A DNA stretch of 64,000 nt. Origin: Myxococcota bacterium. Its GTDB lineage: Bacteria > Myxococcota_A > Polyangia > Polyangiales > Polyangiaceae. The stretch covers positions 62,001 to 126,000 of the forward strand of contig CAUJEM010000079.1 of the NCBI GenBank assembly GCA_963169915.1. Direction: 5' to 3'. Shown here in pieces: positions 56,888 through 64,000 of the stretch. Below the pieces are notes generated by a model. It did no database searches. It was not told where the DNA came from and worked only from the letters and a program-made list of their open reading frames with translations. Position 1 is the stretch's first letter; every line of letters begins with the position of its first letter. The translations under genes and the position numbers were made by a program.

Positions 56888-58626
56888 TCGTCGTACTCTT
56901 CGTCCTGGTCTTCGCCCTCATCGGCGCGCCCATCTTCGCCGTGATGGCGGGCACCGCGCAGCTCGCCTGGCTCACCAACGAGACCGAGGGCCTACGCTTC
57001 GTCCGCAACCTCGCGCCAGACGTGCTGGACGAGCGCTTCGCGGGCTCCCCCATCCTCGTCACGGTGCCGCTCTTCACCTTCATCGGCTATCTGATGGCGG
57101 AGTCCAAGGCGCCCGAGCGGATCGTACGTGCGTCGGACGCCTTCCTCGGGTGGCTCCCCGGCGGCCTCGCCATCGTGTGCATCTTCGCGAGCGCCTTCTT
57201 CACCACGCTCACGGGCGGCAGCGCCGTCACGATCGTGGCGGTCGGCGCGCTGCTCTACCCCGCGCTGGTCAAGTACGGCTACCCCAAGGACTACTCCCTG
57301 GGTCTGGTGATGACCGGCGGCAGCCTGGGCCTGTTGCTCCCGCCCAGCCTCCCCATCCTCATCTACTCGATGGTGGCGGGCATCGACTTCACCAAGGCCT
57401 TCAAGGCCGGGCTCATCCCAGGGCTCCTCATCATGGTGATGCTCAGCATCCAAGCCATGTACATCGGGGTAACACGCAAGATCCCGCGGACCAAGCCCAG
57501 CCTGAAGGAGATGGCGCGGGCGCTCTGGATCATCAAGTGGGAATTCGGCCTGCCCGTGCTCATCCTCGGCTCGCTCGGCATCGGGCTCGCCGAGGTGGAC
57601 GAGGCCGCGGCGCTCGCCGCCTGCTACGTGCTGTGCGTGGAGCTGTTCGTCCACAAAGACATCACGAAGAAGGATCTCCCCCGGATCACCAAGAACTCCA
57701 TGGCCTTGGCCGGGGCGCTGGTGCTCATCATGGCGATGGCCAACTCCCTCGCCAACTTCATGATCCTGGAGGACATCCCGGGCAAGGTGTTCCGCTACGT
57801 GACGGAGGAGCTGGGCATCACGGAGAAGTGGCGCTTCCTCATCGCGCTCAACGTCTTCATGTACGTCCAAGGCATGTTGATGGAAGGCATCAGCAGCATC
57901 TTGGTCGCGGTGCCGCTGCTCATCCCCTTCGCGTCCGAATTCCACATCTCGCCCTTCCACCTGGCCATGATGTTCCTCCTCAACCTGGAGATCGCCTTCA
58001 TGAGCCCGCCGTTCGGGCAGAACTTGTTCGTCGCGAGCTTCCGGTTCAACCGCCCCATGGTGTCGCTCTATCGGCTCAGCCTGCCGTTCATCGGCATCCT
58101 GTTCCTGGCGCTGTTCATCATCATGTACGTCCCCAAGCTCTCCACGGTGCTGGTCCAGGGGGACATCGACGCCGCGCGCGCCAAGGCGGCGGAGAACCAC
58201 GAGCCACCGCGTGACGCTTGGATGATGGAGTGCGCGCAGCAAGACCGGAACAACCCGCTGCCGTGCTCCGACGCCGACCGTAAGTGCTGGGGCGAGAAGG
58301 GCGACGGGCTCGGCTGCGACGCGAACGGCGTGCCCATCACCGAGCCCAAGGAGGAGCCGCAGCACGACGACTCCAAGGGCGACGAGCCCAAGGGCGACGA
58401 GCCTGGAGACGACAGCGACGCCATTTTTGGCGATGACCCCGCCGGGGACAAACCCACCGGAGACCAGCCCTCCGAAGATCAGGCGGTCGAGGACATCTTC
58501 GGCGATGGCCCCAAGAAGCCCGACGGCGCGGCCGGAGCCCCCGGCGATGGCGAGAAGAAGGATGACGAGAAGAAGGACGGCGAGAAGAAGGACGAGGAAG
58601 AAGAGCTGGACAAGATCTTCGACTGA
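56884..58626 (+). CDS. dctM: TRAP transporter large permease (DctM) with acidic/lysine-rich tail
   Basis: The 580-residue protein is the transport subunit, moving solute with a sodium or proton gradient. It starts IVVLFVLVFALIGAPIFAVM and has about 12 helices. Landmarks are PLFTFIGYLMAESKAPERIV, GGSAVTIVAVGALLYPALVK and TGGSLGLLLPPSLPILIYSM near residues 60-165 and LEIAFMSPPFGQNLFVASFR near residue 372. After the final helix (residue about 415) comes a tail of 160 residues with ARAKAAENHEPPRDAWMMEC, a short Cys part and then repeats of DEPKGD and EKKDDEKKDG type. The tail is absent from typical DctM. It may be a low-complexity cytoplasmic or periplasmic extension. The gene closes the TRAP locus. 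Confidence 0.94.
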   Translation: MIVVLFVLVFALIGAPIFAVMAGTAQLAWLTNETEGLRFVRNLAPDVLDERFAGSPILVTVPLFTFIGYLMAESKAPERIVRASDAFLGWLPGGLAIVCIFASAFFTTLTGGSAVTIVAVGALLYPALVKYGYPKDYSLGLVMTGGSLGLLLPPSLPILIYSMVAGIDFTKAFKAGLIPGLLIMVMLSIQAMYIGVTRKIPRTKPSLKEMARALWIIKWEFGLPVLILGSLGIGLAEVDEAAALAACYVLCVELFVHKDITKKDLPRITKNSMALAGALVLIMAMANSLANFMILEDIPGKVFRYVTEELGITEKWRFLIALNVFMYVQGMLMEGISSILVAVPLLIPFASEFHISPFHLAMMFLLNLEIAFMSPPFGQNLFVASFRFNRPMVSLYRLSLPFIGILFLALFIIMYVPKLSTVLVQGDIDAARAKAAENHEPPRDAWMMECAQQDRNNPLPCSDADRKCWGEKGDGLGCDANGVPITEPKEEPQHDDSKGDEPKGDEPGDDSDAIFGDDPAGDKPTGDQPSEDQAVEDIFGDGPKKPDGAAGAPGDGEKKDDEKKDGEKKDEEEELDKIFD

Positions 58627-58663
58627 GCGCGCCCGCCGCCCCTGAGGGGGCTCGGTCGAACCC

Positions 58664-58688
58664 CCGCGGCGGCGCCACGCCGCTGCGG
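58664..58688 (+). terminator. Hairpin after dctM
   Basis: CCGCGGCGGC and GCCGCTGCGG pair with one mismatch around a 5-base loop, 38 bases past the dctM stop. No U-tract follows. Confidence 0.4.
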
Positions 58689-58750
58689 GCGGGAGCCCCC
58701 CGTGAAGGCGCCCCTGCATGCCCCGACGACGCGCGCCGTTCCGTGGTAGA

Positions 58751-59347
58751 ATGGCGCTTGTCATGGCTGAAGGGGCAAGCGTCGGGGGTGGTCCCACCTA
58801 CAAGGGCGCGGGGCTGCGATCCTGGCTCGCCGCCTTCACGCAGCTTCATGGGCAGGAGGCGGTGCGCACCACCCTCGCCCTCGTCGAGCCGGAGCTCCGC
58901 GAGGCCTTCGTGTTTCAGCGCATCACCGCGAGCGGTTGGTACCCCCTCGGCTGGTCGCGCGCACTGCACGCCGCTGCTCAGCGCGCCACGGGCAAAGGGC
59001 CGGCGCTCGCCCGGGCGATCGGCAAGGAGGCCATGCGGCTGGATCTCTCGGGCATCTACCGCGTGTTTCTCATCGTGGTGTCGCCACAGGCCATCATCGG
59101 CAAATCCGCGCGGCTCTTCAGCTCCTTCTACTCTCACGGGAGCATGTCCGTGGTGGAGGCGCGCTCCGGGATGACCCACGTCAAGTGGGAGGGCTGCCAC
59201 GGCTTCGATCAGAACATCTGGCAGGACTTGCTCGGGAGCTGTGAGGCCTCGCTCGAGCTGTGCGGCGCCAAAGATCTGCGTATCCGCTACGTGGAGGGCG
59301 GACGCGACGGGGACGTCGACGCGCAGGCGCAGGCCTTCTGGCGCTGA
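58751..59347 (+). CDS. DUF2378 (TIGR02265) protein, myxobacterial family
   Basis: The ATG at 58751 gives 198 residues (an alternative at 58763 is equally possible, and one at 58718 adds a basic tail). The protein has no signal or membrane segment. The pattern matches the Myxococcales-restricted DUF2378 family: GAGLRSWLAAFTQLHGQEAV, FVFQRITASGWYPLGWSRAL near residues 45-70, FRLFSSFYSHGSMSVVE-like and TRVKWEGCHGFDQNIWQDLL near 140. These proteins occur in many copies in myxobacteria and their function is unknown. Here it stands alone downstream of the TRAP locus and converges with the methyltransferase gene. Confidence 0.82.
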   Translation: MALVMAEGASVGGGPTYKGAGLRSWLAAFTQLHGQEAVRTTLALVEPELREAFVFQRITASGWYPLGWSRALHAAAQRATGKGPALARAIGKEAMRLDLSGIYRVFLIVVSPQAIIGKSARLFSSFYSHGSMSVVEARSGMTHVKWEGCHGFDQNIWQDLLGSCEASLELCGAKDLRIRYVEGGRDGDVDAQAQAFWR

Positions 59348-59372
59348 GCGGCGCCGCCGGCACGGCGCGCCG

Positions 59373-60029
59373 CTAGCGCCGCTCCAAGCGGTAGGCAGCG
59401 GTGCTCAGCGCGCTGACGCCATCCGCTCGAAAGCTGGGCTGCTCTGCCAAGATGTCCTCCACGGCGAGCCGCTCCACCGCCCAGCGCGGCTCGAAGCGCC
59501 GCGCGAGCTCCTCCCGCTCCACGCTGAAGGGCGGGCCCTGGAGCTGCGCTTGCGGGTACTCCAGCGTGATGAGCAGCCCGCGGCAGCCCGGGGGGAGGCC
59601 GCCGTAGACGTGCTCCACGTAGCGCGCCCGCAGCTCCGGCGGCAGCGCGATGAGCGCGGCTCGGTCGTACACCCCCTGACACTCGGCGATGACGGAGGGC
59701 GCGAGCTCCAGCACGTCCCCGCGAACGATCTCGAGCTGCCCCATCCGGTAGCGCTCCCCGCTCGGCAGCGGGGTCACCTCGGGCTGGAGCGCGTGCTCGG
59801 CGACGAGCTGCTCCACGGCCTGGGACGCCAGCTCCACCCCGAGCACCGCGTGCCCCTGCGCCAACAACCAGAAAAGATCGAGGGATTTCCCGCAGAGCGG
59901 GACGAGCACGCGGCTGCCGCGCGGCAGCCCCACCCGCTCCCAGTGCCGCTCGAGCAGCGGCGTGACCTGCGACTGGTGAAAGCCGATGCGCCCTTCGCGC
60001 CAACGCGTGAGCCAAAACTCGTGCTGCAT
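59373..60029 (-). CDS. tpm: Thiopurine S-methyltransferase (TPMT family)
   Basis: The ATG at 60029 gives 218 residues, the size usual for bacterial TPMT. It begins MQHEFWLTRWREGRIGFHQS, the family signature. The SAM-binding region includes RVLVPLCGKSLDLFWLLAQG near residues 40-60 and LGVELASQAVEQLV, with IVRGDVLELAPSVI and DRAALIALPPELRARYVEHV further on. These enzymes methylate thiopurines, selenium or tellurium compounds; the natural substrate here is unknown. The gene is 7 bases after the outer-membrane protein gene and probably in its operon, which suggests the pathway may involve an exported or imported sulfur or metalloid compound, though this is inference. Confidence 0.92.
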   Translation of the reverse strand: MQHEFWLTRWREGRIGFHQSQVTPLLERHWERVGLPRGSRVLVPLCGKSLDLFWLLAQGHAVLGVELASQAVEQLVAEHALQPEVTPLPSGERYRMGQLEIVRGDVLELAPSVIAECQGVYDRAALIALPPELRARYVEHVYGGLPPGCRGLLITLEYPQAQLQGPPFSVEREELARRFEPRWAVERLAVEDILAEQPSFRADGVSALSTAAYRLERR

Positions 60030-60036
60030 GCCGTCC

Positions 60037-61611
60037 TCAGAAGCGCCATCGGGCCATGGCCCGGCCGCCGTAGACCCAGTCCATCGTGCTCCCCTCCAGC
60101 GTTCGGAAGGCCGAACCGGGCGCGAGCGCGCCACCCTCCACCCCGACCGTCAGCTCCGCGCGCTGGACGTAGGCGCGGTAGCGCACGCCCAGATCCAGCT
60201 CCGTGCCCAAGGTGCGCCCCGCCTCCCCCCCGAGCGCCGAGCGCGGGCTGCCCCCGGCGAGCCCCGTAGAAAATGGATCGAGCATCGGGACGCTGGCGAA
60301 GGCGAACAGCGGTCCGCCGTAGGCCTCCAAGCCCGCCACGGGGCGAACCCTCAGCTTGGGACCCACGGCGATGGTGTTGGTGGCGCTCCCGCGCGTCGGC
60401 ACTCGCTCGAGGTCTTCGGCGGGCCTCCCAGTGAGCAGCGGGTCGCCCGCGGTCCCGACGGTGCGCGCCGTCTGTGCGCTCATCACCTGCCGGAACAGCA
60501 GCAGCCCAGCGCCGTAGTTCGGGTCCACGCGGAAGCCGTTCTCTTCGGCGTCGTAGGGGTTCTGATCGCCCGAGGCGAACAAGAAATCCACCACGCCGCC
60601 GAGCATCCCCGCGTCCACCGAGCCGCGGGCGGCGCCGCCGAGCTGGCGGACGCGATGGCGCGGATGCTCGACCGTCGCGCCGAGCTCGGTGTTCCCTTGC
60701 AGGTAGGCCCACTCCGTCTCCAGCGTCAGCCCCACGGCCCCGAGCGCCACCTCGCTCTTGGCGGTGACGTCGAGCATGGTCACGCGGGTCCGGCGCCCTC
60801 CGGCGCTCTCCTGCTCGCGCCGCACGAACATCAGCCCCATGGAGTGCGGCTTGCCCATGCCCAAGAAGCCCGCGCTGAAGAATTGCCACGCGCGATCCCC
60901 CGCGAGCAGGCGATCGTCCTGGTAGACGCTGTCGACCCCGAAGCTCGCCGCGAGGCCCAGCGTCGGCTCCGGGCCCGTCAGCAGCTGCGCGCGCAGCACG
61001 CGGTCCCCGCCCCGAGGGTCGACGAAGGCGGCGCTACCCGGCTCCCAGCCATGCGCTCCATCGTTCGACACCAAGCCCAGCCCGAAGTGGCTCGTGTTGA
61101 GCCCGAGGTCCACGTGCAGCACCGGCCCCAGGGAGATGCGCGCGTGGAACTTCCTCAGCCCTGCGCTCAGCCCCTCCTCACCCGGGTAGCCCTCCCCGGG
61201 CTCACCCGGCGCCGGGGCGACGGTCCCCGTCGGGAGGTCGGCCTCCACCTCGGCCAAGAGGGCGCTCGGCGCGAGCGAGGTCCCCGTGAACAAGCGAGCG
61301 CCGACGCGCAGCTCGGGGCTCATGCTGGCACCGCCGAAGCGCGAGCCGTAGCGATCGATGGGAAACCGCGACACGCCCTCGCCTCGCGCGGCGAGCGACA
61401 GCGGCAGCTCGAGGAGCAGGCACTGCTCGCCCGCGAGCCGCAGCCAGGGTCGATAGCTCGCCACCTCCCCCGTGAGCAGCGCGCCAGGGGCGGGCCCCCG
61501 CGCCGGCGGGAGGACCTGGTCTGCGCACGCCTCGGGGGACGCGGCGCGCGCCGCGGTGGTGACGGCGAGGAGCGTCAGCGCGGTGAGCGCGGTCATCGGG
61601 ACGACTTTCAT
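60037..61611 (-). CDS. Outer-membrane beta-barrel protein of unknown function
   Basis: The ATG at 61611 gives 524 residues starting MKVVPMTALTALTLLAVTTA, a signal peptide cleaved near ARAA. The mature part alternates amphipathic strands (VASYRPWLRLAGEQCLLLEL, HARISLGPVLHVDLGLNTSH, GVRYRAYVQRAELTVGVEGG) and ends with VYGGRAMARWRF, a terminal Phe that marks an outer-membrane barrel. A porin or alginate-export-type barrel is possible but I cannot assign one. It lies 11 bases after the large hydrolase gene and 7 before tpm, so it is probably cotranscribed with both. The two may be linked to import of a product of the hydrolase. Confidence 0.75.
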   Translation of the reverse strand: MKVVPMTALTALTLLAVTTAARAASPEACADQVLPPARGPAPGALLTGEVASYRPWLRLAGEQCLLLELPLSLAARGEGVSRFPIDRYGSRFGGASMSPELRVGARLFTGTSLAPSALLAEVEADLPTGTVAPAPGEPGEGYPGEEGLSAGLRKFHARISLGPVLHVDLGLNTSHFGLGLVSNDGAHGWEPGSAAFVDPRGGDRVLRAQLLTGPEPTLGLAASFGVDSVYQDDRLLAGDRAWQFFSAGFLGMGKPHSMGLMFVRREQESAGGRRTRVTMLDVTAKSEVALGAVGLTLETEWAYLQGNTELGATVEHPRHRVRQLGGAARGSVDAGMLGGVVDFLFASGDQNPYDAEENGFRVDPNYGAGLLLFRQVMSAQTARTVGTAGDPLLTGRPAEDLERVPTRGSATNTIAVGPKLRVRPVAGLEAYGGPLFAFASVPMLDPFSTGLAGGSPRSALGGEAGRTLGTELDLGVRYRAYVQRAELTVGVEGGALAPGSAFRTLEGSTMDWVYGGRAMARWRF

Positions 61612-61622
61612 CGGGATCTTCC

Positions 61623-64000
61623 TCACTGCAGCGGGAACGTGGGCCAGGGGCAGCTCGAGGTGACCTGGCACCCATCGAACGAGAGCTCTCGCGCCCCGCT
61701 CGCGACGTAGCGGCCCAGGATGTTCAAGAGGTACGTCCCTTGATCGAAGGGGCGCGAAGGCTCCGGAGACACGAAGCCGTGCTTACCCTTCGCGGAGATC
61801 ATCGGGATGAGCAGCCCGGCGTGCGTCCCGTCGGCTCGCCGCTGCACGAGCCGCAGGGGCGGGTTCAGGTGGGGGACGTCGAAGCCGTCGTCCGCGCCGA
61901 CGACCGAGGCAAAGTCCTCCACGTCCATGAGGACGGGCTCACCCTGGCCGTTGTGGTAGTGGCCGAGCCGCGAGGTGCCCTCGATGGTGTGGGTGTCGAG
62001 CAGCACTTGGTTCTGGGACTTGCCGTAGCGCGGGTCGTCCCGGCTCCAGCCCACGAAGCCCGCGGCGCGCGCGAGCCCGATCCCCGCAGCGACGGCCACC
62101 CCCGGGTCGCCGTTGGACGGCATCACCAGCACGCTGGTGCGCGGCGTCTCGCCGGTGGCGTAGGTGAAGGAGCGCGTGCCGTCCCAGTACGGGGCGAAAT
62201 TCGCAGGATCAGCCGCGTCGAGGGCGATCTGTGAGAGCCCGAGGAAGCGCCGGAGATCCGGGGTGGCGCGCCGCTGCCCAAAGCCATCCGTCACCGCCAC
62301 GAGCGGCGTCCCCGCCTCATAGAGGCGCCCGTCGAGCGTCACCTCCTCACCGAAGCTGGAGATCTCCACGTAGGGCGGCGCCTTGGGCACCTCACAGCCC
62401 TCGCGCTCGCGGGGCAGCGCGCCGCCAGGGTAGACGCGCAGCGCGAGCTTGTCCCCCTCGTCGGACGGGACGGTGACCCGGAAGCTGCCGGAGGGCTGCA
62501 CCACGGCGCAGCGCCACTCTCCCGTCATCGCGTTCGTCAGGACGACGGTGTCACCGGACGCTAGCGTCGGCAGCTCATGCACGCGCAGCGCGACGTCGCT
62601 GGTCTGGCCGCTGTTGACCCGCACCTTCAGCGCGCCGCCCTCTGCGAAGAAGAGCGGGCCGAGGGTGCGCAGCACCATCGCGTCCCGGATGCCGCTGAGC
62701 GTCGAGCGCGTGCCGATCTCGCTCAGGTTGCCCCCGGGGACGATGACGACCCCGACCTCCAGCGCCGGCTCTATCCCCGCGAGCAGACCCCCGGTGATCC
62801 CGCCGAGCGAGCCGCCGATCACGTTGAGCGGCGCGCTCCCGCCCACGTCGACCTGACCATCGCCATCGAAGTCGCCGGCGAGGCCCGGGCTCCCCGCGCC
62901 CGCGGGATCGAAGCTCCAGCGCCGCTGGCCGTCGAAGGACCGCAGCGTGCGCAGCACCTGCATGGAGTCCACCATGGTCTGCCGGACCATGTCCCGCGTG
63001 TGAAAGACGTAGGCGCTCCAGAAGTCGTCGCCGGAGTCCACGTTGCCGTCCGCCGTCCAGTCGAGCGCCCGACCGTCGAGGAGCGCGCTCCCGAGCCCCG
63101 CGAGCCCTGCGTCCTTGAACATGCCCCGCACGAGCTCGATCTGCGTCGCGGGCAGACCAACGCCGTGGCTGGGCCCGTTGATGCCGAGCGTGGCGATCCC
63201 GTAGCTGGCGAAGAGCCCCGCGAAGGGCAGCGCCTCGAACATGCTGCCCCCGTGCCCGTGGATGAACATCGCGACCGGCGCCGGTCCGCGACGCTGCTTG
63301 GGGACGAACATCCAGAACTGGACGTCCTCGGGACGCGGCGGCGCCTCCAGATCCCACACCTGCTCATAGAGCGGCAGCCGGTGGCCACTGGCGTCCTCGC
63401 GCGGGAAGAGCTGTGGCGACCGGATAGCGCCGGCGACGAGAAAATCCACGTTCTGCATCGTGGCCTGGAAGATGCTCTTCTCCTCGTCGGACGAGCCGGT
63501 CAGCGAGAGCAGCTTGAGCGCCATCGGGACGAACTGGTCCATCTTGACCAGCTTCGTCCCAGCCGCGCCGGGGGTCGGCGCTCTGACGTCGGCCAGCGTG
63601 GCCAGCTCCGCCGGGAACTGCTTGCCGAGGGCGGAGAGGCGCCCTCGCTCGTAGAGGCCATCGCGGACGTCGCGGTAGTCCTGCGTGAGGTTCTGGGTGG
63701 TGAAGCTCCAGGTGAAGGCCACGTCCTCCAGGGTGAGCCCATGGCGCCCGAGGCAGCTCGGCAGCTCTCGGAGCGCCTGGGTCTGCCCGGCGTGGTTGAT
63801 CCCGTCGAAGGGGGAGCGCACGGGCTCTCCGTCAGGAGACGCTAGGCGCCGGGTGAGCACGACCGCGTAGGTCGTCCCCTCCCGCATCGGCATGATGGGC
63901 TTGAGGATGAGCGAGCGGCTCTCTCGCTCGTAGAAATCCATCAGCTCGGAGCCAGGCCGGCCATCGCGCGTGTTGGGGTGATCGAGCACGCCGTCCATGT
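61623..64000 (-). CDS. Large secreted alpha/beta hydrolase, lipase-like (5' end outside window)
   Basis: The frame runs 791 residues from the first in-window Met and is still open at the window edge, so the N-terminus is missing. The visible start, DFYERESRSLILKPIMPMRE then GTTYAVVLTRRL, resembles the N-terminal part of Pla-1/cef or VolA-type extracellular lipases. The alpha/beta hydrolase core has the oxyanion region AMFIHGHGGSMFEALPFAGL, and the nucleophile elbow NVIGGSLGGITGGLLAGIEP, where Ser of GGSLGG is the likely catalytic residue. Two Ca-binding-like loops precede it: DWTADGNVDSGDD and DFDGDGQVDVGG. It may hydrolyse esters or lipids outside the cell. It is the first gene of the operon with the barrel and tpm. 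Confidence 0.75.
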   Translation of the reverse strand, partial: MDGVLDHPNTRDGRPGSELMDFYERESRSLILKPIMPMREGTTYAVVLTRRLASPDGEPVRSPFDGINHAGQTQALRELPSCLGRHGLTLEDVAFTWSFTTQNLTQDYRDVRDGLYERGRLSALGKQFPAELATLADVRAPTPGAAGTKLVKMDQFVPMALKLLSLTGSSDEEKSIFQATMQNVDFLVAGAIRSPQLFPREDASGHRLPLYEQVWDLEAPPRPEDVQFWMFVPKQRRGPAPVAMFIHGHGGSMFEALPFAGLFASYGIATLGINGPSHGVGLPATQIELVRGMFKDAGLAGLGSALLDGRALDWTADGNVDSGDDFWSAYVFHTRDMVRQTMVDSMQVLRTLRSFDGQRRWSFDPAGAGSPGLAGDFDGDGQVDVGGSAPLNVIGGSLGGITGGLLAGIEPALEVGVVIVPGGNLSEIGTRSTLSGIRDAMVLRTLGPLFFAEGGALKVRVNSGQTSDVALRVHELPTLASGDTVVLTNAMTGEWRCAVVQPSGSFRVTVPSDEGDKLALRVYPGGALPREREGCEVPKAPPYVEISSFGEEVTLDGRLYEAGTPLVAVTDGFGQRRATPDLRRFLGLSQIALDAADPANFAPYWDGTRSFTYATGETPRTSVLVMPSNGDPGVAVAAGIGLARAAGFVGWSRDDPRYGKSQNQVLLDTHTIEGTSRLGHYHNGQGEPVLMDVEDFASVVGADDGFDVPHLNPPLRLVQRRADGTHAGLLIPMISAKGKHGFVSPEPSRPFDQGTYLLNILGRYVASGARELSFDGCQVTSSCPWPTFPLQ

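Overview
The window is very GC-rich (roughly 70% by eye) and densely coded. The gene content points to a myxobacterium-like member of the Myxococcota (Sorangium/Sandaracinus-like order rather than Myxococcus itself; this placement is an inference). Supporting signs are a MYXO-CTERM sorting tail on a secreted Cys-rich protein, a DUF2378 (TIGR02265) protein, many Ala/Pro-rich lipoproteins, degenerate receiver-domain proteins, a candidate sigma-54 promoter and a respiratory alternative complex III. I found no rRNA, tRNA, CRISPR array, insertion sequence or phage gene. It looks like stable chromosomal core plus lineage-specific envelope genes.

Layout. 1-4088 (+): Nudix tail, ComF-like phosphoribosyltransferase, a GYF_2/proline-rich membrane protein and a coupled helical envelope protein. 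4099-10506: DsbD-like reductase, TPR protein, two overlapping paralogous lipoproteins, a luciferase-like oxidoreductase and a lamin-tail/MYXO-CTERM surface protein. 10685-13695: M19 dipeptidase, DUF1232 protein, a small unknown and a Cys-rich lipoprotein preceded by a 16-bp perfect palindrome. 21336-13706 (-): a probable five-gene envelope operon of two paralogous polytopic proteins, a FliJ/YscO-like coiled coil, a GH75 chitosanase-like lipoprotein and an Slt-type lytic transglycosylase. 24773-21423 (-): carB.

38506-24871 (-) is one long respiratory operon: promoter, actA, actB, actC, an actD-actE fusion, actF, an Ala-rich membrane protein, a SCO copper chaperone and ctaC-D-E-F. It ends in a 10-bp-stem hairpin. 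ActABC(DE)F would oxidise quinol and pass electrons through c-type hemes to the caa3-type oxidase encoded next to it.

40135-38753 (-) is a sigma-70-family factor with a near-consensus sigma-54 promoter upstream. 44073-40746 (-) holds dacB, rpmI, rplT and pheS (without infC and pheT). 46917-44128 (-) is a protein with two degenerate receiver domains, a membrane segment and TPRs. 47005-53191 (+) has an orphan peptide-binding lipoprotein, an unknown membrane protein, pyrG, a TPP riboswitch driving tenA, and a HEAT-repeat lipoprotein. 53254-58626 (+) is a TRAP transporter of the TatT-associated (lipoprotein) type with an intrinsic terminator between the binding protein and the permease genes. The right end has a DUF2378 protein (+) and a tight (-) operon of a large secreted alpha/beta hydrolase (cut by the window edge), an outer-membrane barrel and a thiopurine methyltransferase.
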